Both the position numbers and the translations under genes were made by a program. A stretch of 64,000 bases of DNA, taken from Sphingomonas horti (GTDB lineage Bacteria > Pseudomonadota > Alphaproteobacteria > Sphingomonadales > Sphingomonadaceae). Location: positions 3,847 to 67,846 of the forward strand of contig NZ_WQMS01000009.1 in the NCBI RefSeq assembly GCF_009753715.1, given 5' to 3'. Below, one piece after another: positions 30,920-39,896 of the stretch. Below the pieces are notes generated by a model. The model did no database searches, was not told where the DNA came from, and saw nothing but the letters and a program-made list of their open reading frames with translations. How positions within the stretch are numbered: position 1 is the first letter of the stretch; the number at the start of each line of letters is the position of its first letter.

Positions 30920-32592
30920 GCGGCGAGCACCTCGGCGTTCACCCCATAGAGTCCGGCCGCGCCCTCACGCGCTGAAGCCTCCAGCCCCGCCGCCTCCGGC
31001 ACGATGCGGTCGAGGAAGAACCGTGCCACGGCGCGCTTCATCGCCTCGAAGGGCGTACCACCCGTCGCAACCCGCGCCTGCCGCGCCAGCAGCCAGCCGC
31101 CGACAGCCACCGCCAGCATCGTCGTCAGCGGATAGCTGCCGGCGAGCCGATCCTCGGCACTGGCCTCGTTGCCGAGCATCCAGCGGGCGATCGCCTCGAT
31201 CCGGCCGACCAGGTCCATCAGCGCCGGCTCGTCGCCGGCTTCGGCACGAATATCGGCGAGCAACGACGCCAGCACCTCGCCGCCCTGCATCGGCAGCTTG
31301 CGGTTGACGAGGTCGGCGGCCTGGATGCCGTTGGTGCCTTCGTAGATCGGCGCGATGCGGATATCGCGATAATGCTGCGCGGCGCCGGTCTCCTCGACGA
31401 AGCCCATGCCGCCATGCACCTGCACGCCCAGCGACGCGACCTCGCAGCCGATATCCGTGCCCCAGGCCTTGGCGAGCGGGGTCAGCAGGTCCAGCCGGGC
31501 CTTGGCGGTCTCGTCGCCCCCACGCGCACGATCCGCCTGCCCTGCCGCGTAATAGATCAGCGCGCGTGCTCCCTGGGTCAGCGCCCGCATCCGCATCAGC
31601 ATCCGGCGCACGTCGGGATGCTCGACGATCGGCTTGCCCAGCTGCACCCGCTCTTGCGCATAGGCGAGCGAGGCCTGGCTCGCGCGCTCGGCGATCTGCA
31701 CGCCCTGCAGGCCGACGTTCAGCCGCGCATTGTTCATCATCGTGAACATCGCGCGCATCCCGCCCATTTCCTCGCCGATCAGCCAGCCATGGCAGTCGTC
31801 ATGATCGCCGAACGACAGGGTGCAGGTCGGGGAGGCGTGGATGCCGAGCTTGTGCTCGATCGAGACGCAGCGCACGTCGTTGAACGCGCCGGGCGTTCCG
31901 TCAGGCTTGAGCCGGTATTTGGGAACCAGGAACAGCGAAATGCCCTTGGTGCCCGCCGGCGCGTCGGGCGTGCGCGCGAGCACCAGATGGACGATGTTGT
32001 CGGTCAGGTCATGCTCGCCGAAGGTGATGAAGATCTTCGTTCCCTTGATCCGCCAACTTCCGTCGGCGGCGGGCGTGGCGATGGTGCGGAGCGCGCCGAC
32101 GTCCGATCCCGCCTGAGGCTCGGTCAGGTTCATCGTTCCGTTCCATTCGCCGGTGACCAGCTTCGGCAGATAAGCAGTCTGCAGCTCGGGCGCGCCGTGC
32201 GACACCAGCGCCTCGATCGCACCCGGCGTCAGCATGTTGATCAGCGAAAATCCCATGTTCGCCGTGCCGAGGTCCTCCATCACCACGGTCGCGAGTGCAT
32301 GAGGCAAGCCCTGCCCCCCGAACGCCTCGGGAGCGCTGATGCTGCCCCAGCCGCCTTCGACGAACGCCTGGTAAGCGGCCCTGAACCCTTCCGGCATCAC
32401 CACATCGCCGTCTTTCCAGCGCGCGCCGACCTCGTCGCCGACGCGGTTCAGCGGCGCATATTCGCCGGCCGCGAACGCCCCGGCGCCTTCGACGATCGCG
32501 TCGACCAGGTCGGAGTCGTCGACAAGCTCGCCGATGCGGACCACATGATCGAGCACGAAGCGCTGCTCGGTGACGGGAGGCGTGTAGGTCAT
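30916..32592 (-). CDS. Acyl-CoA dehydrogenase (long form with C-terminal extension)
   Basis: FAD-dependent alpha,beta-dehydrogenation of acyl-CoA. 558 residues from ATG 32592, preceded by AAGGAGC; longer in-frame starts upstream lack conservation and a ribosome site. Domains: N-terminal helical domain with GYxALYNRVGDEVGARW-like sequence, beta domain with MNLTEPQAGSDVGALRT, C-terminal helical domain with the base Glu in IAPIYEGTNGIQA, then a 120-residue extension typical of the AidB-like/DmdC-type long ACADs. Substrate chain length cannot be told. Divergent from the threonylcarbamoyl-AMP synthase gene. Confidence 0.92.
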   Translation of the reverse strand: MTYTPPVTEQRFVLDHVVRIGELVDDSDLVDAIVEGAGAFAAGEYAPLNRVGDEVGARWKDGDVVMPEGFRAAYQAFVEGGWGSISAPEAFGGQGLPHALATVVMEDLGTANMGFSLINMLTPGAIEALVSHGAPELQTAYLPKLVTGEWNGTMNLTEPQAGSDVGALRTIATPAADGSWRIKGTKIFITFGEHDLTDNIVHLVLARTPDAPAGTKGISLFLVPKYRLKPDGTPGAFNDVRCVSIEHKLGIHASPTCTLSFGDHDDCHGWLIGEEMGGMRAMFTMMNNARLNVGLQGVQIAERASQASLAYAQERVQLGKPIVEHPDVRRMLMRMRALTQGARALIYYAAGQADRARGGDETAKARLDLLTPLAKAWGTDIGCEVASLGVQVHGGMGFVEETGAAQHYRDIRIAPIYEGTNGIQAADLVNRKLPMQGGEVLASLLADIRAEAGDEPALMDLVGRIEAIARWMLGNEASAEDRLAGSYPLTTMLAVAVGGWLLARQARVATGGTPFEAMKRAVARFFLDRIVPEAAGLEASAREGAAGLYGVNAEVLAA

Positions 32593-32635
32593 GGGGCTCC
32601 TTGAGAAACGGCGCCGGCCGCTATAGCGCGGGGGC

Positions 32636-33562
32636 GTGGACGCCTCAAACACACGCGTGCTGCCCGTTTCGGATGCGGCGATCGACGAGGCGGCCCGCCT
32701 GATCCTGGCCGGCCAGCCGGTCGCGGTGCCGACGGAGACCGTCTACGGCCTCGCCGCCGACGCGACCAATGCCGAGGCGGTCGCCCGCATCTATGCCGCG
32801 AAGGGCAGGCCGAGCTTCAATCCGCTGATCGTGCACGTGCCGGATCTGGACGCGGCCGAGAAACTGGCGGTGTTCTCTGAGCAGGCCCGCGCTCTGGCGA
32901 AGCAATATTGGCCAGGGCCGCTGACTCTGGTGCTTCCCAAGCGTGAGAGTGCCCACCTCGCCTCGATCGTCACCGCCGGGCTCGCCACCGTTGCGATCCG
33001 CGTGCCGCGCCATCCCGCGATGCAGGCCCTGCTCCGAGCAACCGGCCGCCCGCTCGCCGCGCCTTCGGCGAACGCCAGCGGCTCGATCAGCCCTACCCGC
33101 GCGGATCATGTGCTGAAAAGCCTCGGCGGCCGGATTCCCCTAGTCCTTGACGCCGGTCCGACCCAGGTCGGGCTGGAGTCGACGATCCTTGCGGCCGATG
33201 GCGAGCAGCTCCGCCTGCTCCGTCTCGGCCCGATCGACCTCGGCCTGGCATTCGAGCCCGGCGGCAAGGTTCAGGCGCCAGGCATGCTCGCCCGCCACTA
33301 CGCGCCGGCCAAGCCGCTGCGGCTGGACGCCATTGACGCTCGGCCAGGCGAGTATCTGATCGGATTCGGTCCCGTAGCGGGCGACGCGTCGCTGAGCCGC
33401 TCAGGTGACCTGCTGGAGGCGGCGGCGCGCCTGTTCGACCTGCTCCACCAGGCGGATGCATCCGAGGCGGTGGGCATTGCCGTGGCGCCGATCCCGGCCG
33501 AACGTCTCGGCCTCGCGATCCGCGACCGGCTAGGCCGAGCCACGCACAGGGAGGGGGAATGA
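32636..33562 (+). CDS. tsaC: L-threonylcarbamoyladenylate synthase (Sua5 type)
   Basis: Makes threonylcarbamoyl-AMP for the t6A37 modification of ANN-decoding tRNAs. 308 residues from GTG 32636. The YrdC domain (about 1-200) has VPTETVYGLAADA, KGRPSFNPLIVH, LAAPSANASGSISPT and the STIL segment; the C-terminal Sua5 domain (about 225-305) follows, with the linker motif APGMLARHYAP. Its stop overlaps the next gene's start (ATGA), linking a housekeeping gene to the beginning of the polysaccharide locus. Confidence 0.93.
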   Translation: MDASNTRVLPVSDAAIDEAARLILAGQPVAVPTETVYGLAADATNAEAVARIYAAKGRPSFNPLIVHVPDLDAAEKLAVFSEQARALAKQYWPGPLTLVLPKRESAHLASIVTAGLATVAIRVPRHPAMQALLRATGRPLAAPSANASGSISPTRADHVLKSLGGRIPLVLDAGPTQVGLESTILAADGEQLRLLRLGPIDLGLAFEPGGKVQAPGMLARHYAPAKPLRLDAIDARPGEYLIGFGPVAGDASLSRSGDLLEAAARLFDLLHQADASEAVGIAVAPIPAERLGLAIRDRLGRATHREGE

Positions 33563-34554
33563 CGACGCTCGTCACCGGCGCTGCCGGATTCATCGGCTAC
33601 CACCTTGCCGATCGGCTGCTGTCGGCCGGCGAGCGCGTGATCGGCATCGACAATTTCGTGCCCTATTACCTCCCGCAGCTGAAGGAGGATCGCGTCGCCG
33701 ACCTGCAGCGGCGACATGGCGACGCCTTCACGCTGCTGCGCGTCGACTTCGCCGATTACGAAGCGCTGGAACGAGCGCTGGCCGGTCAGGCATTCGATCG
33801 CATCGCGCATCTCGGCGCCCAGCCGGGCGTGCGCTACTCGATCGAGAACCCGCGCGCCTATGCCCATGCGAACGTGACCGGCCATCTGAACATGCTGGAG
33901 CTTGCCCGGGGGCGCCGGCTGCCGATGGTCTATGCGTCCTCGTCTTCCGTCTATGGCGGCAACGACAGCCTGCCGTTCCGCGTCGAGGATCGCGTCGACC
34001 GCCCGGTCTCGCTCTACGCCGCGACCAAGAAAGCGGACGAGCTGATGAGCGAGACCTACGCCCACCTCTACCGCATACCGCTCACAGGCCTGCGCTTCTT
34101 CACTGTCTATGGCCCCTGGGGCCGGCCGGACATGGCGCCGTGGCTGTTCACCGAGGCGATCCTTGCCGGCCGCCCGATCAAGGTCTTCAACAACGGCGAC
34201 ATGCGCCGCGACTTCACCTATATCGACGACATCATCGACGGCGTCATCGCGACGCTTGACAACCCGCCGCCGGACGATGGCGCGCCGAAGCCGGGCGGCA
34301 GCATCGCGCCACACCGCATCTACAATATCGGCAACAACCGGTCCGAAGAGCTTAGGCGCTTCATCGACCTGATCGAGGCGGCATGCGGCCGCACGGCGAT
34401 CCGTGAGACGCACCCGATGCAACCCGGCGATGTGAAAGACACCTATGCCGACATCAGCGCGATCCAGACCGACCTCGGCTTTGCGCCACGCACGGCGCTT
34501 GACGAAGGCATGCCGCGCTTCGTGCGCTGGTTCCGTGAATATCGCGGGATATGA
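33559..34554 (+). CDS. NAD-dependent sugar epimerase, UDP-glucuronate 4-epimerase-like
   Basis: Short-chain dehydrogenase of 331 residues. NAD-binding TGAAGFIGYHLADRLL at the N-terminus, IDNFVPYYLPQLK, the catalytic Ser region YASSSSVYGG and the YAATK motif (Tyr/Lys). LRFFTVYGPWGRPDMA and the MRRDFTYIDDII segment are typical of UDP-GlcA 4-epimerases (LspL/CapI group). Likely makes UDP-galacturonate for the surface polymer. It overlaps tsaC by four bases and leads into the locus. Confidence 0.87.
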   Translation: MTTLVTGAAGFIGYHLADRLLSAGERVIGIDNFVPYYLPQLKEDRVADLQRRHGDAFTLLRVDFADYEALERALAGQAFDRIAHLGAQPGVRYSIENPRAYAHANVTGHLNMLELARGRRLPMVYASSSSVYGGNDSLPFRVEDRVDRPVSLYAATKKADELMSETYAHLYRIPLTGLRFFTVYGPWGRPDMAPWLFTEAILAGRPIKVFNNGDMRRDFTYIDDIIDGVIATLDNPPPDDGAPKPGGSIAPHRIYNIGNNRSEELRRFIDLIEAACGRTAIRETHPMQPGDVKDTYADISAIQTDLGFAPRTALDEGMPRFVRWFREYRGI

Positions 34555-34622
34555 TTTTCGAAGCGCTTGCGAAATGATCTACCCTGTGGCCTGATGAAGG
34601 CGGGCAACAGGGGGAGCCTCAA

Positions 34623-35768
34623 ATGGCCGGTATTCTGGTCGTGTTCGGCACGCGCCCGGAGGCGATCAAGCTGATTCCGGTCGTCAGGGCGCTCCAGCGT
34701 CGACGCATGGCGGTCACCGTCTGCACCACCGGTCAACACCGTGAAATCCTCGATTCCGTGCTCCACGGTGCCGGACTTGCGCCTGACATCGATCTGGCGA
34801 TCATGCGAGACGATCAGTCGCCGATCGACCTCATGGCACGACTGCTTCCCCGCCTCACGAAGGTGATGGAAGAAGAGAGGCCATGTCGCGTTCTCGTGCA
34901 CGGCGACACGACAACGGCTCTCGTGGCAGCGATCTGCGCGTATCACCTTGAAATTCCCGTTGGTCATGTGGAAGCCGGCCTGCGCAGCGGCGACAATCGC
35001 CAGCCTTGGCCGGAAGAGTTCAACCGGAAATCGATCAGCGCGATCGCAGACTTGCACTTCGCGCCGACTGCTCATGCGGCGAAGGTGCTGGAGGCAGAAG
35101 GCATCCCCTCGGCATCCATTCACGTCACCGGAAACACGTCGGTCGATGCCCTGCATGCAATCCGAAGCGACCCTCGCTATAGCGGGCTCTCACTTGGGGT
35201 CCGGGCGACGTTGGCGTCGACTTTAGGCAAGCGGTTCATCCTCGTCACCTGCCACCGGCGCGAGAATCACGGCCGCGGCTTAGCCCAGATCGCAACGGCC
35301 ATTCGCGCAATCGCGAGCCGCGGCGACGTTGCCTTGGGGATTTGCCTTCATCCAAATCCCAACGCGCATGCGCCGTTGCGCACGATGCTTCGTGGCTGCG
35401 AACATGTGAACTTGCTTCCGGCGCCCACATATCCCGATTTCATTAAACTGCTTTCCACGGCCCATCTGGTTCTCACCGATAGTGGAGGCGTTCAGGAAGA
35501 GGCGCCGGCGCTCGGGGTGCCAGTGCTGGTTCTGCGTAACACGACCGAGCGGCCGGAAGGGATCGAATCCGGCGCGGCACGGCTCGTGGGTTCGCAGGCG
35601 GAAACGATTATCGCCGAGACTTACCGCCTTCTCGACGACCCGCTCGCGCATGCACGAATGAAGCGATCGCCTTTTCCCTACGGCGACGGGCGGGCGGGGG
35701 AACGAATTGCTTCAATTCTGGCGTCACAAAGAGAGGCTGACGTGTCCTTGCTGACGGCTCGACGATAG
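34623..35768 (+). CDS. wecB: UDP-N-acetylglucosamine 2-epimerase (non-hydrolysing)
   Basis: Interconverts UDP-GlcNAc and UDP-ManNAc. 381 residues, normal length. GTRPEAIKLIPV at the N-terminus, VHGDTTTALVAA, HVEAGLRSGD, PEEFNRKSISAIADLHFAPT, TCHRRENHG and LTDSGGVQEEAPALGVPVLVLRNTTERPEG are all canonical. A strong AGGGGGAG ribosome site precedes it. The UDP-ManNAc dehydrogenase WecC is not in the window, so ManNAc itself, or a product made elsewhere, is the likely outcome. A WecG-type transferase is encoded at 60.6 kb. Confidence 0.94.
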   Translation: MAGILVVFGTRPEAIKLIPVVRALQRRRMAVTVCTTGQHREILDSVLHGAGLAPDIDLAIMRDDQSPIDLMARLLPRLTKVMEEERPCRVLVHGDTTTALVAAICAYHLEIPVGHVEAGLRSGDNRQPWPEEFNRKSISAIADLHFAPTAHAAKVLEAEGIPSASIHVTGNTSVDALHAIRSDPRYSGLSLGVRATLASTLGKRFILVTCHRRENHGRGLAQIATAIRAIASRGDVALGICLHPNPNAHAPLRTMLRGCEHVNLLPAPTYPDFIKLLSTAHLVLTDSGGVQEEAPALGVPVLVLRNTTERPEGIESGAARLVGSQAETIIAETYRLLDDPLAHARMKRSPFPYGDGRAGERIASILASQREADVSLLTARR

Positions 35769-35792
35769 CTCCGAACGGCCTGCCATTGTGCC

Positions 35793-35821
35793 GTGACAGA
35801 TACAAAGTGACGGGGCATAAC
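35793..35821 (+). promoter_or_regulatory. Candidate sigma-70 promoter for the FG-GAP lipoprotein gene
   Basis: GTGACA (35793-35798, five of six matches to TTGACA), a 17-base spacer and CATAAC (35816-35821, four of six matches to TATAAT). The lipoprotein ATG follows 22 bases later. This is the best promoter-like pair I see in the polysaccharide locus. Confidence 0.4.
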
Positions 35822-35843
35822 TTCCCACCTCTTCAGTAGCATC

Positions 35844-37262
35844 ATGAGTACAGCGATGAGCCCTCTGGGTAGGCCGATTGCGTGCACGATTGTCGCACTG
35901 CTGATCGGCGGTTGTGGCGGCGGTTCGACAAGTCAAAGTAGCGGTGCCGGGGCCGCGCCGACCGGGACGCCAACCCCGACCGTCGTGCTCTATCCCTGCC
36001 CGGGGCCAGCGCTTCCGCCTGTTCCCGTCGGCAATTTCGACTTGGGCAACCCGCCTGGGCCGGGCATCTTCGACCTCACGAAGCTCACCGGTTCCACCGT
36101 CGGTTTCACAGCCGAAACGGTTCTTTCAAGGATGAACTACTCCTACGGGTTTGCGGTGGCGGACTATGACTGCGACGCCCGGCCCGACATCAGCTTCTTC
36201 GATTCCTACACCACGCGTGTCATCGACCGCTCGCCGCCCGGCGTGATCGGATATATGCGCTGGGGCGCCCCGTCTCTGGAACCGATCGTCGCCAACGACG
36301 CCTTTCCCGAGCTGCAGCGCGGCGGTTATATCCTGTTTGAGCGGCAGGTCGCCATCGACGTGAATGGAGACAAGCTTCCCGACATCGTGGGCGTGGTCAA
36401 TTCCCACGGCGCGGTCGCCGCCTATATCAATCCCGGCATTCGAGGCGTGAAGTGGACTAGACGCTATCTGTCGTTTGCCACGCCGGGCGCCCTGAATATT
36501 GCCGCTGCGGATATCGACGGCGATGGCGACAAGGACATTGTCGTCGCGATGCGCAATCAGCCCGACACCGATCCCAATCCGGCGGTGCGCGGACTCGTAT
36601 GGTTGCAGAATCCAGGCACCGCGGACGATCACTGGGTTCAGCGGGCAATCGGGCCGTCTGACGACCTGACAACACTCCGGTCACTCGTCGTGGCCGACAT
36701 GAATGCCGATGGCAAATTGGACGTCGTCACCACCAACAACGAGACCGGAGATTTGGCCATCTTCCTCGGCGATGGTGGCTTGACATGGAGGCGCATTTCG
36801 GCGCCTGTCTTGGCAATTCACGGCCATTACGGCATCGCCGTGGACCTCAATAAGGACGGCAGGTCGGAAATACTGCAACCCGTCTATCAAGGCATAAAGT
36901 TGTTTTGGCTCGATGCAGCCACGGATACGATCTCAAGTCAGACAATTGCCGACTTCGCTTCTGAGGCGGAGCAGATCGTCGTCACCGAAGTCGACGCTGC
37001 AGACATCGATCTCGACGGGAAAATGGATGTCGTCTTCACCATCGGTTCTTTGTCGACATCGCCGACCGATCCCCGTCGAGGCGGCGTCTATTGGCTCAAG
37101 CAGACCGATCAGGGCTGGGAAGCAAACCTGATCGAGGCCGGCACGGCGTCATACGTCGCCGTACGCGCGGTCGACATCGATGGCGATGGCGATGCCGACA
37201 TCGTCGCCGACAGCGAGTACAATCTTCATGCGGTCACGATCTGGATCAACCACACACGCTGA
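35844..37262 (+). CDS. FG-GAP/VCBS repeat lipoprotein
   Basis: 472 residues. A lipoprotein signal with Cys24 in LLIGGC is followed by a Ser/Gly/Thr/Pro-rich linker and then a predicted beta-propeller of FG-GAP/VCBS repeats. At least six calcium-loop-like motifs are seen: DVNGDKLPD, DIDGDGDKD, DMNADGKLD, DLNKDGRSE, DIDLDGKMD and DIDGDGDAD. It would be anchored on the envelope and could bind the polymer or calcium. It sits between wecB and the initiating transferase gene, an unusual place for such a protein. Enzymatic function cannot be assigned. Confidence 0.82.
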   Translation: MSTAMSPLGRPIACTIVALLIGGCGGGSTSQSSGAGAAPTGTPTPTVVLYPCPGPALPPVPVGNFDLGNPPGPGIFDLTKLTGSTVGFTAETVLSRMNYSYGFAVADYDCDARPDISFFDSYTTRVIDRSPPGVIGYMRWGAPSLEPIVANDAFPELQRGGYILFERQVAIDVNGDKLPDIVGVVNSHGAVAAYINPGIRGVKWTRRYLSFATPGALNIAAADIDGDGDKDIVVAMRNQPDTDPNPAVRGLVWLQNPGTADDHWVQRAIGPSDDLTTLRSLVVADMNADGKLDVVTTNNETGDLAIFLGDGGLTWRRISAPVLAIHGHYGIAVDLNKDGRSEILQPVYQGIKLFWLDAATDTISSQTIADFASEAEQIVVTEVDAADIDLDGKMDVVFTIGSLSTSPTDPRRGGVYWLKQTDQGWEANLIEAGTASYVAVRAVDIDGDGDADIVADSEYNLHAVTIWINHTR

Positions 37263-37500
37263 ACCGAGCGCGCCGCGCACCCGCCGTTTTGTCATTTCCT
37301 TCAACCACCTCGCCGCACAAATCCCGGAACCACTCGACAGTTGCGGGCTCAATGACTAATGCGAGCGGGCTCCGCTGCACCGGCCCGGACGATGGACGGA
37401 CGGCGGCGCGTGCCTGCGAATGACTGGCCGGACCGATCGGACGGCAAGCGCCTTGCTGCCATGCTCGGGGCGACAAGGTGGGGAAGAGACGGAAAACCAT

Positions 37501-38796
37501 ATGTTGATGACCCGAGAAGCAGCCGTCCGTCCGGCTCGCGTGACCGTTTTCGAGTCCTTCAGCTTCCAAATAACAGTGCTTCTCATGCTGGCTCTGGCAA
37601 TGCCGGCCGCCACAATTTTCTTTGGGCTGGGGCTGCAGGATTATCGTCCCGGCGGCATACAGAACAGCCTGTTCGCGGCGTTCACGGGCATTGCGGTCGG
37701 CTTGCTGCTGCTGAGAAAGTTGACCGCATTTCCCGGCGTGGGCGCCTTTGGTTATATTCTGCCGTCATTCGTGACGTCCTATGGGCTGATCCTGGTCGCG
37801 CTGTTTGCGGTCCGTTACGACTACAGCCGCCTGTTCCTGAGCACGAGCTTTGCCCTGGCTGTCGCAGGCGCCTTCCTTCTCAGCTATACGATCGAGCGAA
37901 ATGCCAGGCGGCGCTTCTTTGTCGTTCCCCACGGCTGCATGGCGCCCATTCTATACATCGAAGGTGTAGAATGGATCATGATGTCGGCGCCCGTGTTGCC
38001 GCAGGATCGCGAGTCGGCGATCGTGGCGGATCTGCGCTACGATCACGCACCCGAATGGGAGCACATGCTCGCAAAGGCAGCCGTGCGCGGGCATCCGGTT
38101 TACCACACCAAGCAGTTGGGGGAGTCGCTGACCGGCCGTGTCTCTATCGAGCATCTGTCGGAGAACAGCTTCGGATCACTGATGCCGAATCTTGCGTTCG
38201 TGAAGATCAAGCGATTCCTCGACATAGCCGGCGTGCTGTTGCTGCTGCCGATCATTCTTCCCGTGATGGCCGTCATCAGTGTCCTGATCCTGCTGGATTC
38301 GCGGGGGCCCGTCCTGTTTTTCCAGGAGCGGATGGGATATCGGGGCCGGCCCTTCTGGATGTACAAATTCCGCACGATGCGCGCACGCTCGCCCCTCGCC
38401 GATCAAGGCGCAGCAATCGAGGACGCGATGACGAAAGACGAGGACGAGCGCATCACCCGTGTCGGGCGAATCCTGCGTCGCCTGCGTCTGGACGAGCTGC
38501 CTCAGGTCATCAATGTGCTGAAGGGGGAGATGAGTCTGATCGGTCCGCGACCTGAGGCCGTCCCGCTGTCGCGGTGGTATGAAACTGAACTTCCATTCTA
38601 TCTCTACCGACATATCGTCCGACCCGGGATTACCGGCTGGGCGCAGGTCAATCAGGGCCATGTGACCGATCTGGAAGCGGTGAACCAGAAGCTCACTTAC
38701 GACTTCTATTACATCAAGAACTTCTCGGCTTGGCTCGACATGCTGATCGCGCTTCGCACCATACCGACAATGTTATCGGGCTACGGGTCCAGGTAA
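37501..38796 (+). CDS. Initiating sugar-phosphate transferase (polyprenyl-phosphate, WbaP/WcaJ type)
   Basis: Starts repeat-unit assembly by moving a sugar phosphate onto undecaprenyl phosphate. 431 residues from ATG 37501 (frame open to 37420, but the extra residues look non-coding). N-terminal half has four or five membrane helices and a soluble CoA-binding-like region. The C-terminal catalytic domain has VKIKRFLDIAGVLLLLPIIL, FFQERMGYRGRPFWMYKFRTM, RLDELPQVINVLKGEMSLIG and the PRPE motif. The preceding 238 bases (37263-37500) hold no gene I can support. Confidence 0.9.
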   Translation: MLMTREAAVRPARVTVFESFSFQITVLLMLALAMPAATIFFGLGLQDYRPGGIQNSLFAAFTGIAVGLLLLRKLTAFPGVGAFGYILPSFVTSYGLILVALFAVRYDYSRLFLSTSFALAVAGAFLLSYTIERNARRRFFVVPHGCMAPILYIEGVEWIMMSAPVLPQDRESAIVADLRYDHAPEWEHMLAKAAVRGHPVYHTKQLGESLTGRVSIEHLSENSFGSLMPNLAFVKIKRFLDIAGVLLLLPIILPVMAVISVLILLDSRGPVLFFQERMGYRGRPFWMYKFRTMRARSPLADQGAAIEDAMTKDEDERITRVGRILRRLRLDELPQVINVLKGEMSLIGPRPEAVPLSRWYETELPFYLYRHIVRPGITGWAQVNQGHVTDLEAVNQKLTYDFYYIKNFSAWLDMLIALRTIPTMLSGYGSR

Positions 38797-38882
38797 ACTT
38801 GCCCCGCCCTCTCAACCGTGTAGACGGCGCTGCCGCACCTGCCCCCATTCCTTCGCCCAACTGACCAGGCAATCGAGAGCTT

Positions 38883-39893
38883 ATGCTGAACGACAAATCG
38901 ATTCTCATTACAGGCGGCACCGGTTCGTTCGGGAAGGCGTTTGTTAAGACGGTGCTGGAACGCTATCCTGGCATCCGGCGCCTCGTCATCTATTCGCGCG
39001 ACGAACTGAAGCAATTTGAAATGGCGCAGAAATTTCCCGACAGCCGCTATCCGGGAATTCGCTATTTCATCGGTGATATTCGGGACGAGGCGCGCCTGCG
39101 CCGCGCGCTCGAGGGGGTCGACATCGTCGTTCACGCGGCTGCCCTCAAGCAGGTTCCCGCCGCCGAATACAATCCCTTCGAATGCATCAAGACAAATGTT
39201 CTTGGTGCGCAGAACCTGATCGAGGCCTGCCTGGACAGCAAGGTCGAGCGCGTGGTGGCCCTTTCGACGGACAAGGCGGCCGCGCCGATCAACCTTTACG
39301 GGGCAACGAAACTCTGCTCGGACAAGTTGTTCATCGCCGCCAACAATATTCAGGGCTCGCGCGGGATTCGGTTCAGCGTCGTCCGTTACGGAAACGTGAT
39401 GGGCAGCCGCGGCTCCGTCATCCCCTTCTTTCTTGCCCGCAAGGACAGTGGCGTGCTGCCGATTACGGACCCGCGGATGACGCGCTTCAACATCTCGCTG
39501 CAGGAAGGCGTTGACATGGTCCTCTGGTCCATCGGCAATGCCGAAGGCGGAGAATTGCTGGTCCCCAAAATTCCATCCTATCGCATTTGCGACGTCGCGA
39601 CGGCGATCGCGCCAAACGCCCGGCAGGAAATCGTGGGCGTGCGGCCCGGCGAGAAAATCCACGAGGAGATGATCACGGCGAGCGACAGCATGAACACCGT
39701 CGACATGGGCAGTTATTACGCGATCCTTCCCGTCTCGGCGCATTATTCGCTCGATGACTATTGCCGGCGGGTCGGCGCACATCGCGTGGAGCCCGGTTTT
39801 GCCTACAACAGCGGCACGAACACGGATTTCCTGACCGTGGAGCAGCTTCGCTCCCTCATTGCGCAGTGCGTCACCAGCCAGCTGGCCGGCTAA
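38883..39893 (+). CDS. pseB: UDP-GlcNAc 4,6-dehydratase (5-inverting) PseB
   Basis: First step of pseudaminic acid (Pse) synthesis: UDP-GlcNAc to UDP-2-acetamido-2,6-dideoxy-beta-L-arabino-hexos-4-ulose. 336 residues, normal length. NADP-binding GGTGSFG (11-17), HAAALKQVPAAEYNPFE, catalytic Asp130-Lys131 in LSTDKA, Tyr139 and Lys143 in YGATK, then RYGNVMGSRGSVIPFF. The truncated FlaA1-type SDR architecture without membrane helices identifies PseB rather than PglF-type enzymes. Followed three bases later by pseC. Confidence 0.96.
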   Translation: MLNDKSILITGGTGSFGKAFVKTVLERYPGIRRLVIYSRDELKQFEMAQKFPDSRYPGIRYFIGDIRDEARLRRALEGVDIVVHAAALKQVPAAEYNPFECIKTNVLGAQNLIEACLDSKVERVVALSTDKAAAPINLYGATKLCSDKLFIAANNIQGSRGIRFSVVRYGNVMGSRGSVIPFFLARKDSGVLPITDPRMTRFNISLQEGVDMVLWSIGNAEGGELLVPKIPSYRICDVATAIAPNARQEIVGVRPGEKIHEEMITASDSMNTVDMGSYYAILPVSAHYSLDDYCRRVGAHRVEPGFAYNSGTNTDFLTVEQLRSLIAQCVTSQLAG

Positions 39894-39896
39894 GCC

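Noticed and set aside
37263-37500. Possible small gene or RNA before the initiating transferase
   Set aside because: Frames are short and overlap the upstream extension of the transferase frame; no hairpin with T-tract or conserved RNA feature recognised.
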